DNA of 64,000 nucleotides from Bifidobacterium breve (lineage in GTDB: Bacteria > Actinomycetota > Thermoleophilia > Solirubrobacterales > Solirubrobacteraceae), in assembly GCA_945878865.1 (NCBI GenBank), contig CAMCUD010000004.1, positions 124,001 to 188,000 of the forward strand. The letters are read 5' to 3'. The notes under the pieces are model-generated. The model saw only the letters and a program-made list of their open reading frames with translations, searched no databases and was not told the origin of the DNA. Position 1 is the first letter of the stretch. Every line of letters starts with the position of its first letter. Made by a program: the position numbers and the translations under genes. Positions 1-6,800 of this stretch are shown piece by piece.

Positions 1-1041
1 GAGGCCGAGCTTCGTCGCGAGCCGCTCGAGCGGCAGGCCCATCGAGCCGAACATCGAGCCGCCCTCGACGTCGAGGTTGCCGGCGACGAGGTTCACGGCG
101 TCGAGCAGCAGCGTCGTGAGCGTGCCCGCCGTCCCGATGCTCGTTCCGATGCGGCCGTAGACCGCGGCGCGCTCGGTGGTCGCCAGCGCGCGGGCGAGGT
201 CGCGGACCTCCTGGGGCGTGACCCCGGTCTGCGCTTCGGTGGCCTCCGGGGTGTAGGGCGCGGCGAGCGCGCGGAGCTGCTCTGCGCCGCGCGCCTGGGC
301 GGCGATCGCCGCGGTGTCGGCGAGTCCCTCCTCGAACATGACCTGCAGCAGCGAGAGCAGGAGGTACGCGTCGGTGTCCGGACGGACGGGCAGCCACTCG
401 AACGCGCGGGCGGTCTCCGTGCGCCGCGGGTCGATGACGAGCACGCGGCCGCCGCGCTCGACGACGCCGTGCAGCAGCTCCTTGATCCGCGGGGCGGTCA
501 GCACACTGCCGTGCGAGACGACGGGGTTCGCGCCGATGATCACTGCGAGATCGGTGCGGTGCAGGTCGGGGATCGGGGCGACCGCCGGGTTGCCGTAGAG
601 CATCTCGCTGGCGACGAACCGCTGGTTGACGTCCTGGGAGCCGGCGGTGTAGAGGTGGCGCGAGCCGAGCATGAGCATGAAGCCCGCGACGCCGAGGACG
701 TGCCCGGCGCTGAACGCGCCCGGGTTGCCGTAGTACCAGCCGATGCTCTGCGCGCCGTGCTCGCCGTGGATCTTCAGCAGGCGCGCCTTGATGTCGCGCA
801 TCGCCTCATCCCAGCTCACGCGCTCCCACGTGCCGTCGGCGCGCTTGCGCTGCGGGTGCAGGACCCGGTCGGGGTCGTTGTGGACCTCGGCGAACGCGAT
901 GCCCTTCGGGCAGGCGAACCCCTTCGAGACCGGATGCTCCTTGTCCGGGCGCAGCTGCGTGAGCTTCCCGTCCTCGACGGTCGCGACCATGCCGCACAGC
1001 GGCTCGCAGATCCGGCAGTAGGTGGGCAGCTCTTCCCGCAT
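1..1041 (-). CDS. Molybdopterin-dependent oxidoreductase, large subunit (5' part only)
   Basis: The gene starts with ATG at 1041 and runs off the left edge; 347 codons are visible. Residues 9, 12, 16 and 44 form a C-x2-C-x3-C-x27-C cluster, the N-terminal 4Fe-4S site of the formate dehydrogenase/nitrate reductase (DMSO reductase) superfamily. It is followed by the typical PKG, RVSWDEA-like and GSxxLTAPRIKE segments of the molybdopterin guanine dinucleotide domain. A GAGGAGAGGA ribosome binding site lies about 5 bases upstream. The family transfers oxygen atoms or hydride at a Mo/W-bis-MGD centre, but the substrate cannot be told from this half. No signal peptide is visible, so a cytoplasmic enzyme such as a formate dehydrogenase or assimilatory-type reductase is most likely. 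No small subunit is visible on the right-hand side. Confidence 0.88.
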   Translation of the reverse strand, partial: MREELPTYCRICEPLCGMVATVEDGKLTQLRPDKEHPVSKGFACPKGIAFAEVHNDPDRVLHPQRKRADGTWERVSWDEAMRDIKARLLKIHGEHGAQSIGWYYGNPGAFSAGHVLGVAGFMLMLGSRHLYTAGSQDVNQRFVASEMLYGNPAVAPIPDLHRTDLAVIIGANPVVSHGSVLTAPRIKELLHGVVERGGRVLVIDPRRTETARAFEWLPVRPDTDAYLLLSLLQVMFEEGLADTAAIAAQARGAEQLRALAAPYTPEATEAQTGVTPQEVRDLARALATTERAAVYGRIGTSIGTAGTLTTLLLDAVNLVAGNLDVEGGSMFGSMGLPLERLATKLGL

Positions 1042-1151
1042 GCGTTCCTCTCCTCGTCGCCCGGTCTGAGGACCGTACCGGGCTGTTGGCGGTCTGTCAG
1101 CAGGGAGAGGCCCCAACCCGCCAGGCCCACGGTGTGGCGCGGGGCCAGCGC

Positions 1152-1610
1152 TCAGCGGCCGAGCGTCCGCGTGAAGTCCCGCGCGTCGGTGCGCAGACCC
1201 TCCACCCGGTCGCGCACCTCGGCCAGGCCGGCGCGCAGCTCGGCGTCGCCGACCTCGACGGGGAGCATCGTGTCCTGGAGCTCGGCGATCTGGTGCGCGG
1301 CCTCCGCCGCCTGGTCCATCGCGCGCTCGATGAACGCCTTGGCGCCCTGTGACGCGTGGCCGGCGTTCGGCGTCTCGAAGGTCCGGGCCGGGAGTCCGTA
1401 GCGCGAGGCGAAGCCCGAGTACGTCCGCTGCGCGGTGCCCAGCGCGTGCTGGACGGGGCGGAACAGCGCCTCCTCCAAGCGGTCGCCGCTCTGCTCGTCG
1501 AGCAGGTCGTACGCCGCGCCGACGCACGCCAGCGAGACGGCGAGGCGGTCCGTCGCCGATGCGAGCTCGTCGAGGATCTGCTGGCGGCCTTCGGCGGCGG
1601 TGTAGGTCAC
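1152..1610 (-). CDS. Hypothetical alpha-helical protein
   Basis: A 152-residue protein that I do not recognise. The chosen start is GTG at 1610 (VTYTAAEG), because the codons further upstream give an Arg-rich, low-complexity extension that looks untranslated. The sequence is strongly helical and acidic-amphipathic (runs such as QQILDELASATDRLAV and AELRAGLAEVRDRVEGLR), has no membrane segment and has no recognisable catalytic motif. The N-terminal half has the look of a four-helix or DinB-like bundle, but I see no metal-binding histidine triad. It is divergent from the SRPBCC gene that starts 73 bases away, so the two probably share a promoter region. Confidence 0.55.
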   Translation of the reverse strand: MTYTAAEGRQQILDELASATDRLAVSLACVGAAYDLLDEQSGDRLEEALFRPVQHALGTAQRTYSGFASRYGLPARTFETPNAGHASQGAKAFIERAMDQAAEAAHQIAELQDTMLPVEVGDAELRAGLAEVRDRVEGLRTDARDFTRTLGR

Positions 1611-1683
1611 GCGCGGGAGGGTACCTGCGCGGGCGCGGCGGAACCCGGATGACGCGACGAGCGGTCCGGCGTACCGTCGAAGC

Positions 1684-2355
1684 ATGCGCACCCGCCTCCT
1701 CCTTCTCGCCACCGCGGGCTTCGCCTATGCCCGGTGGCTTCGTGCGCCGATCATGCAGTGGGGCGCAGAGCCGGCGGAGGTCGCGGGGACGCTTCCCGGT
1801 GACGAGCTGCTTCCCGACGCCGACGGGATCTCCACCCGCGCTGTCACGATCGACGCGCCGCCGTCGGACGTGTGGCCGTGGCTGGCGCAGATGGGGCCCG
1901 CGCCCCGCGGCGGCGCGTACACGTACGACTGGATCGAGAACCTCCTCGGGCTCGACATGCACAGCGCCGACACGGTCCTTCCCGAGTTTCAGGATCTCCG
2001 GGTCGGCGAGACGATCACGTTCGGGGCGAACACCATGCGCGCGGAGCTCGTGCGGCCGCAGCGCGCGCTCGCGTGGCGCAGCACGGACGGCAACTGGGTG
2101 TGGGCGTTCACGCTGACCGAGCGCGACGGTGGCACGCGGCTGGTCAGCCGCAACCGCTACCGGCTGCCGACGCTCGGGGCGCGGCTCATCATGCTCGCGA
2201 TGGAGCCGGGATCGCTCGTGATGGAGCGGAAGATGCTGCAGGGACTGAAGGCCCGGGCGGAAGCCCTGTCAGCCGCGGGTCCTCCGGCCGCGTCAGCCAC
2301 GTCGGCCCCCGCCACGTCACCGGCAGTCGCCGTCGCTTCGCCGCCCACGCCATGA
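1684..2355 (+). CDS. SRPBCC (START/Bet v1-like) domain protein
   Basis: A 223-residue protein with an N-terminal hydrophobic stretch (residues 1-20) followed by the polyketide cyclase/dehydrase-type SRPBCC fold. The signature is the ITIDAPPSDVWPWLAQMG-like first strand and helix, the RGGAYTYDWIENLLG segment, and a C-terminal helix rich in Met and Leu near residues 170-195. Proteins of this fold bind hydrophobic ligands, and this subgroup is usually annotated only as a conserved hypothetical. The last 27 residues are Ala/Pro/Ser-rich and unlikely to be folded. A TACCGT box lies 6 bases before the ATG with no Shine-Dalgarno, suggesting leaderless translation. The 3' end overlaps the convergent CPBP protease gene by 167 bases. 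Confidence 0.78.
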   Translation: MRTRLLLLATAGFAYARWLRAPIMQWGAEPAEVAGTLPGDELLPDADGISTRAVTIDAPPSDVWPWLAQMGPAPRGGAYTYDWIENLLGLDMHSADTVLPEFQDLRVGETITFGANTMRAELVRPQRALAWRSTDGNWVWAFTLTERDGGTRLVSRNRYRLPTLGARLIMLAMEPGSLVMERKMLQGLKARAEALSAAGPPAASATSAPATSPAVAVASPPTP

Positions 2356-3196
2356 GCAGGGCGGTGCCGGTGAAGATCGCGATGTCGAGGAGCACCTCGC
2401 CGACGGTGCCTTCGGCTTCCTCGGCCGTCGCGAGGTAGTCGGCGAGGTCGCCGTACGCGGCGGTCGCGGACATCGCGAGGACGTTGCCGATCGTGTGCAG
2501 TGCGAAGCCCGCCTCCAGTCCGCCCGTCCGCCACGCCAGCCAGGCGGCGACGAACCCGAACGCCGCGCGGTCGATGAACAGCCAGATCCCCTGGTCGCCG
2601 ATCGTGCCGTGGGCGAAGCCGAAGAGGATCGAGAGGCCGGCGGCCGTCGGCCATGGTGAGCGGATCCACGTGCCGAACGCCTGGGCGAGGTAGCCGCGGA
2701 ACAGGTACTCCTCGGCCGCCGCCTGGAACGGGACGAGGACGAGCGAGAGCGCGAAGACGCCCGCGACGAGCCCGACGTCGATGCGCCGCGGCACGTCGAT
2801 CGCGAACCCGATAGCCCCGTAGATCACGTACACGCCCGCGCAGATCGCCAGGCAGATCCCCAGCCAGCCCCATCGGATCCGCCCGGCGACCGACGACAGC
2901 AGGCCGGGCGGCCGGCGCTCGACGAGCAGCGCCGCGAGGTACGCCGCGGGAATGATCATCGCCAGCGACAGCAGCTCCGCGCCGAGCTCCCACAGCTGCG
3001 CACCGGTCGAGGGCTCCGGCGGACCCTGCAGGTCGGGCTCCCAGACGCCCCACGTCAGGGCCGCGGCGATCCCCATGAACACCAGGCCGAAGCCCAGCAG
3101 CGCGCCGATGCCGCACAGCGTCCTCCACCACGCCGCGCGGTCCGTGCGGCCCAGCCGGTGGTAGCGCGCCCCGTCCGTGGGCTGCGCGAGGGCCAT
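2189..3196 (-). CDS. CPBP family intramembrane metalloprotease
   Basis: A 335-residue multi-pass membrane protein. The diagnostic Abi/CAAX-protease motifs are present: the double glutamate and arginine at E162-E163-x3-R167 (AAEEYLFRG), a histidine at H196 in FGFAHG, and H234/N238 in FALHTIGN. These residues line the intramembrane active site of the Rce1/CPBP family, which in bacteria processes peptides or acts in bacteriocin self-immunity; the substrate here is unknown. About six to eight hydrophobic segments are visible. The last ~55 residues, after a TM segment ending in WAAKRR, are Pro/Ser-rich and lie antisense to the SRPBCC gene. It is followed on the same strand by no close gene, and 9 bases upstream lies a small membrane protein gene in the same direction. 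Confidence 0.85.
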   Translation of the reverse strand: MALAQPTDGARYHRLGRTDRAAWWRTLCGIGALLGFGLVFMGIAAALTWGVWEPDLQGPPEPSTGAQLWELGAELLSLAMIIPAAYLAALLVERRPPGLLSSVAGRIRWGWLGICLAICAGVYVIYGAIGFAIDVPRRIDVGLVAGVFALSLVLVPFQAAAEEYLFRGYLAQAFGTWIRSPWPTAAGLSILFGFAHGTIGDQGIWLFIDRAAFGFVAAWLAWRTGGLEAGFALHTIGNVLAMSATAAYGDLADYLATAEEAEGTVGEVLLDIAIFTGTALLMAWAAKRRRLPVTWRGPTWLTRPEDPRLTGLPPGPSVPAASSAPSRAIPAPSRA

Positions 3197-3205
3197 CGTC
3201 TCCGC

Positions 3206-3481
3206 CTACGACTCCCGGGCCTTCGCCGCGCCGCCGTAGGACGCGAGGTCGGCGATGAACGCGAGGCCCACGAAGAACCACTCGATCCCGGTCACGCCGC
3301 GCCCGTCGATGTTCCACAGGACCGTGTAAGCGAGGGTCGTCCACGGCAGCAGGAAGAACCCGAGCACCGGCAGGAACCAGCTGTCGTAGGCCTTGCCGAA
3401 CCAGTCGTTGCTGAAGATCAGGACGCAGAACAGCGCCAGGCGCGGGGAGATCAGCGCGATGAGGAACGTGAGGCAGGGCAT
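3206..3481 (-). CDS. Small integral membrane protein, unknown function
   Basis: A 91-residue protein with three hydrophobic segments (about residues 3-22, 36-54 and 67-82) separated by short polar loops. Aromatic residues (WF, YDSWF, EWFF) sit at the expected membrane interfaces. No catalytic motif is seen. It lies between the DUF7144-like gene (13 bases upstream) and the CPBP protease (9 bases downstream), all on the minus strand, so it is probably part of the same transcript as these two membrane proteins. The ATG at 3481 is the only sensible start. It does not match any family I can name. Confidence 0.6.
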   Translation of the reverse strand: MPCLTFLIALISPRLALFCVLIFSNDWFGKAYDSWFLPVLGFFLLPWTTLAYTVLWNIDGRGVTGIEWFFVGLAFIADLASYGGAAKARES

Positions 3482-3494
3482 ACGCGAACCGTAC

Positions 3495-3920
3495 TCAGCG
3501 GACGGCGTCCGCGTGCGCGCTCAGCCCGTAGATCACGAGGACCAGCAGGATGATCGCCACGAGCGCGAAGATCGGCAGGACGGGGAGGACGAGCACCCAG
3601 AAGATCGCGCCGATCGTCGCCAGGACGAGGCCGACGACCGGGCCGGCGGACGATCCCGAGAGCAGCAGGAACGCGGCGCCGCACTCCAGGACGCCCCAGA
3701 CGATCGCGACCCAGCCCCACAGCGTCAGGGTGCTGAACAGCACGCCGGATTCGGGCAGGTACTCCTTGTTGTCCAGGGCGCCGATGCCCCAGAGGACGTT
3801 CGCGGCGCCGGCGATGAGGAACAGCACGCCGGCGAAGGTGATCCAGCCGTGGCCGGACGGACGGGCGGTGGAGGCTTCCATGGTCCGATTCTCGCGGGCG
3901 ACGTCGCCGCCCTGCGTCAC
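3495..3920 (-). CDS. DUF7144-like membrane protein
   Basis: A small four-helix membrane protein of 128-141 residues. The core pattern, GWITFAGVLFLIAGAANVLWGI, then a polar loop with LTLWGWVAIVWGVLEC, then a third and fourth TM and a final ILVLVIYGL, is that of the actinobacterial DUF7144 family, whose function is unknown. Two starts are possible. GTG at 3920 overlaps the stop codon of the upstream transporter (GTGA), which would give translational coupling. ATG at 3881 begins just before the conserved part. I list the coupled start, but the first 13 residues are doubtful. It probably forms an operon with the AI-2E-family transporter upstream. Confidence 0.65.
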   Translation of the reverse strand: MTQGGDVARENRTMEASTARPSGHGWITFAGVLFLIAGAANVLWGIGALDNKEYLPESGVLFSTLTLWGWVAIVWGVLECGAAFLLLSGSSAGPVVGLVLATIGAIFWVLVLPVLPIFALVAIILLVLVIYGLSAHADAVR

Positions 3921-5011
3921 CCGGGCTGGGTGATCTCCGGACCGTCACCAGGCGCGGGCGCCGGCTGCTCGAGCGCGCGGTAGACCGCCCAGCCGACCGC
4001 GATCATCGGGACGGCGAGGAACGCGCCGACGATCCCCAGCAGCTGGGAGCCGATGATGACGCCAGACAGCGTGACGATCGGATGCAGGTTCACCGTCTGC
4101 TGGTAGACGAGGGGCGTGACGAACATGCTGTCGAGCTGCTGGGCGATGAGGATCACCGCGGTCATCCCGATCGCCGCGCCGGTGCCTTGCGCGCCGAGTG
4201 TCACGAGCACGATCACCGCGCCGGAGACCCACGCGCCGAGGATCGGGATGAACAGGCTGACGAAGCTCAGGAGGAACAGGGTGCCGACGAGCGGCGTGCC
4301 GAACACGAGCATGCCGATCGAGATCACGACGCTGTCGATGAATGCCACGAGCGCGATCCCGCGGATGTAGCCCGTCGCGGCGCTCCAGGCGGCGCGGCCG
4401 GCGATGTCGGCGCGGTCGCGGTGCTGCGGGCTGAACCGCTCGCGGATCCAGCGCCAGACCTGATCACCGCTCGTGAGCAGGTAGAGGATGAAGACGAAGA
4501 TGAGGAACGCGCCGCTGACGAGCTGGGCGGCCAGGGACAGGCCTCCGAGCACGCCGGTGATGATCCCGTCGGCCGCGGTCTTCGCCGCGGGCAGGATGCC
4601 GTCGAGGAACTTGCGGATCGCGTCCTCGTTCTGCTGGACCCACTGGTTGTTGTCCTGCAGCCAGGTGATGGCCTGGTCGGCGCCCTTGCTCAGCTCGTTG
4701 CCGACCCCGCCGAGGTTGCCGAACAGCGCATCGGCGAACAGCCACGCGATCGCGGCACTCAGCGCGAGGACGAGCAGCAGCGCGCCGGCGATCGCCAGCC
4801 CGCGCGGCGCGCCCTTGCGGGTCGCGAGTTCGACGAGCGGGATGAGCTGCGTACACACGAGCGCGGCGACGATCAGCGGCACCGTGACCGACCGGGCGTA
4901 CCAGATGAGCGCGCCGACGAGCAGCGCCCCGGCGAACGTGATGAGGAACTTCGCGCTCCAGCGCGCGGCGGCGGTGCCCGCGGGGATCTCGGGCTCGGGT
5001 GAGATGGCCAT
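3917..5011 (-). CDS. AI-2E family transporter (PerM/YdiK-type membrane protein)
   Basis: A 364-residue protein with about eight TM segments. The architecture is that of the AI-2E exporter family: paired N-terminal helices, a long extramembrane helical stretch with many Gln/Asn (near residues 110-160), then helices containing the glycine/proline-rich FIPILGAWVSGAVIVL segment and a final LLGIVGAFLAVPMIAVGWAVYR helix pair. Members include E. coli TqsA, which affects autoinducer-2 export, but most are of unknown substrate. The ATG at 5011 (MAISPEPEIP) is preferred, because the 38 codons upstream of it lack hydrophobic character and overlap the divergent gene's promoter. Its stop overlaps the next gene by GTGA. 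Confidence 0.82.
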   Translation of the reverse strand: MAISPEPEIPAGTAAARWSAKFLITFAGALLVGALIWYARSVTVPLIVAALVCTQLIPLVELATRKGAPRGLAIAGALLLVLALSAAIAWLFADALFGNLGGVGNELSKGADQAITWLQDNNQWVQQNEDAIRKFLDGILPAAKTAADGIITGVLGGLSLAAQLVSGAFLIFVFILYLLTSGDQVWRWIRERFSPQHRDRADIAGRAAWSAATGYIRGIALVAFIDSVVISIGMLVFGTPLVGTLFLLSFVSLFIPILGAWVSGAVIVLVTLGAQGTGAAIGMTAVILIAQQLDSMFVTPLVYQQTVNLHPIVTLSGVIIGSQLLGIVGAFLAVPMIAVGWAVYRALEQPAPAPGDGPEITQPG

Positions 5012-5096
5012 GCGGGGGTGATGTTCGACGGCGGCGCGTGCCGCCCTGCCGTGCGGGGAGTTGCACGCCGCGCCCGCGCGCGCGAGGCTTGCCCGC

Positions 5097-5558
5097 ATGG
5101 CGATCACCAGCACGACCAACGGCACCCCGCCGCCCGTCCTCGGGACGTCGGCCGAGGCGACCGTCCGCTCCTTCCTCGAACTCCTGGCCTCGGAGGATCT
5201 CGACGGCGCGCTCGCGCTCCTCGACGAGGACGTGGCCTACACGAACGTCGGCCTGCCGACCGTGCGCGGCCGGCACGTCGTCGACCGGCTGTTCCGCCCG
5301 GCGCTCGGCCGGGCCGGCTTCAAGGTGCATTTCGACAACGTCGTCTCCGACGGGCGCGTGGTGCTCACCGAGCGGGTCGACGCCCTCGTGCTCGGCCCGG
5401 TGCACTGGCAGTTCTGGGTCTACGGCCGGTTCGAGGTCGTCGACGGGAAGATCACGGTGTGGCGCGACAGCTTCGACTACCTCGACGTGAACATCGGGCT
5501 GCTGCGCGGAATCGTCGGCGTCGTGGTGCCGGGCGTGCGTCGGCGCTGGCCGGACTGA
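5097..5558 (+). CDS. Limonene-1,2-epoxide hydrolase family protein
   Basis: A 153-residue NTF2-fold protein. The five catalytic residues of the Rhodococcus limonene-1,2-epoxide hydrolase all have counterparts at matching spacing: Y48 and N50 (AYTNVG), R93 and D95 (TERVD) and D124 (WRDSFD). The family opens epoxides by one-step general-acid/base water attack. The natural substrate here is unknown, as related proteins act on terpene or steroid epoxides. The ATG at 5097 is preferred over one 36 bases upstream, since the intervening codons are a low-complexity Ala/Arg stretch. It is divergent from the AI-2E transporter gene and has no clear pathway partners nearby. Confidence 0.8.
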   Translation: MAITSTTNGTPPPVLGTSAEATVRSFLELLASEDLDGALALLDEDVAYTNVGLPTVRGRHVVDRLFRPALGRAGFKVHFDNVVSDGRVVLTERVDALVLGPVHWQFWVYGRFEVVDGKITVWRDSFDYLDVNIGLLRGIVGVVVPGVRRRWPD

Positions 5559-5595
5559 GCAGGGTTGTGGGCGCCGTGCGTCGAAGGAGTGACGC

Positions 5596-5757
5596 ATGGC
5601 CGTCGCTGTCTCGACGCAGGCGCAGGTGTCGCTGGGGATCCGGGTGATCCGCCGCCGCGAGGATCACGTGCGGTTCCCGGTGGTGGGGACGGCGGTCGCT
5701 CCGGCGGCCGCGCAGCTCGTGCTGGGGCGGCGGTGCAGGCGGCGGGCGGTGCGGTAG
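5596..5757 (+). CDS. Possible small basic protein (53 residues)
   Basis: This short reading frame is preceded by an excellent ribosome binding site, AAGGAG at 5584-5589, 6 bases before the ATG. The product is 53 residues with an Ala/Val-rich body and a very basic C-terminus (RRCRRRAVR). No family is recognised. The strong Shine-Dalgarno argues for translation; the plain composition and high GC argue against, because such frames arise by chance in GC-rich DNA. It sits alone between the epoxide-hydrolase-like gene and the tRNA-Ala gene. Confidence 0.35.
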   Translation: MAVAVSTQAQVSLGIRVIRRREDHVRFPVVGTAVAPAAAQLVLGRRCRRRAVR

Positions 5758-5816
5758 GGGCTCGCGACTGACGAAGTCCCCGGATGTGGGGTGCTTCGTC
5801 AGCCACGATGACCGCA

Positions 5817-5889
5817 TGGAGCCAGCCGGGCTCGAACCGGCGGCCTCCGCCTTGCAAAAGCGGCGCTCTACCAACTGAGCTATGGCCCC
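5817..5889 (-). tRNA. tRNA-Ala (anticodon TGC)
   Basis: The minus strand folds into a standard 73-nt cloverleaf. The 7-bp acceptor stem pairs GGGGCCA with TGGCTCC and includes the G3-U70 wobble pair that is the alanine identity element. The D arm is GCTC/GAGC, the anticodon stem is CCGCT/GGCGG with loop TTTGCAA (anticodon at 5854-5856), and the T arm is GCCGG/CCGGC with loop TTCGAGC. The discriminator base is A. The CCA end is not encoded; the bases after A73 are TGC. The frameshifted nuclease-like gene just upstream on the same strand reads 10 bases into its 5' end. Confidence 0.97.
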
Positions 5890-6328
5890 AGGCCGTCAAG
5901 TGTAAGAGCCTCGGGTCGGAGGGACCGATCGTCGTCGGCAAGGCGGACATCCCGGGTCCGGTTGCGCCGACAAGGGGCGGACCGGACGTGAAGCTCTGTC
6001 CGCCCGGAGAACCCCGTGGACGGCAGGTACAGGCACGCTCCGGTAGGAGCGTCGTAGACGGCGATCCACTCGACGTCATCTGCGGTGTAGGAACGGCGTG
6101 ACACGGAGCCCCCGCCGACGATCGTCTGGGTGTCGCAGCGGACTTCGACCGTTACGCCATCGGACCTGGTGTGCTTGACCTGCACGCGCTGCAGGTGCCC
6201 CTGTGGCCTGGACCAGAATGTCGGCGTCCCAGTTCTCGCCGAACGGGAATGCCACCATGTGGCCTTTGCGGCGTAGGTCGAGCGCCCACGGCGAGTTCGG
6301 CGACGTCTCCCGGGAGCTTCGTGTTCAC
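5880..6328 (-). pseudogene. Frameshifted PD-(D/E)XK nuclease-like gene (second tandem copy)
   Basis: This is a paralogue of the intact gene just upstream, broken by two single-base insertions in G-runs. From GTG at 6328 the frame reads GDVAELAV, then an extra G (near 6286-6289) shifts it. The next frame reads LDLRRKGHMVAFPFGENWDAD. A second extra G in a GGGG run (near 6199-6202) shifts it again, into RVQVKHTRSDG and the C-terminal part. Removing both bases restores a continuous protein aligned end to end with the neighbour, including its E, D and QxK active-site residues. The reading frame ends at a TAG inside the tRNA-Ala gene. Either it is a true recent pseudogene or the two insertions are homopolymer sequencing errors. 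Its start lies 2 bases after the neighbour's stop, so the two were once co-translated. Confidence 0.8.
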
Positions 6329-6330
6329 GA

Positions 6331-6747
6331 TCAGAACTCGAGATAGTCCGCGAACACGCGAATGCCCATGACTTGTCCGTTGCGCGTCGGGGCGATCCGC
6401 AGCGTCAGTTCGCTCCGTCCATCGCCCAGTTCGGCTGCGGGGATGTAGGCGCACGTATCGGTGGTCGAGTCCCACACAGCGAGCCAGTCGATATCCGCCG
6501 CCGTGTACTTCCTCACGCGGCGCACTCTGCCAGCGGTGACGGTCAGGGTCCGGGCGCGAACGACGAGCGTTTGGCCGTCCGAGCGCCCATGTTTCACCTG
6601 CACGCGTTCGAGTTCGCCTCCTCGGCACACGATGAGGTCAGCGAGCCAGTCCTCGCCCCACGGCACGGCGATGAGGTGACCCCTGCGCCGGATGTCTGCG
6701 GCGACCTTGAGCTCCGCGACATCGCCCTTCTGCTTCATGGGATTCAC
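6331..6747 (-). CDS. PD-(D/E)XK endonuclease-like protein (group I intron-associated type)
   Basis: A 138-residue protein matching the small PD-(D/E)XK fold family first described in group I intron-associated endonucleases (PF11645 type). Active-site residues are E12 (GDVAELKV), D37 (DWLADLIV) and Q50-x-K52 (VQVKHGRSDG), in the usual order and spacing for metal-dependent phosphodiester cleavage. The remainder is a beta-rich segment with DIDWLAVWDSTTDTCAYIP. No intron or partner methyltransferase is nearby, so a free-standing DNA-repair or restriction-like role is possible but unproven. GTG at 6747 is used, with AGGAAG upstream; ATG at 6738 is an alternative. A frameshifted second copy follows directly downstream. 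Confidence 0.72.
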   Translation of the reverse strand: MNPMKQKGDVAELKVAADIRRRGHLIAVPWGEDWLADLIVCRGGELERVQVKHGRSDGQTLVVRARTLTVTAGRVRRVRKYTAADIDWLAVWDSTTDTCAYIPAAELGDGRSELTLRIAPTRNGQVMGIRVFADYLEF

Positions 6748-6800
6748 GCCGACGATCTTCCTCGGACGAGTTCAGCCCGTGGGGTGATTGCGCAGAGTTG

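Noticed and set aside
3158-5002. Long plus-strand frames over the membrane-protein genes (131, 196 and 306 codons)
   Set aside because: They are mirror images of the hydrophobic minus-strand genes, with charged Asp/Glu/Arg-rich translations typical of antisense shadows.
6199-6289. Programmed frameshifting in the second nuclease-like gene
   Set aside because: Two separate shifts in plain G-runs, without slippery heptamers or a stimulatory structure, fit mutation or sequencing error better.
5817-6800. A tRNA-integrated genomic island next to tRNA-Ala
   Set aside because: No integrase, no repeat of the tRNA 3' end in the window and no clear base-composition change were seen by eye.
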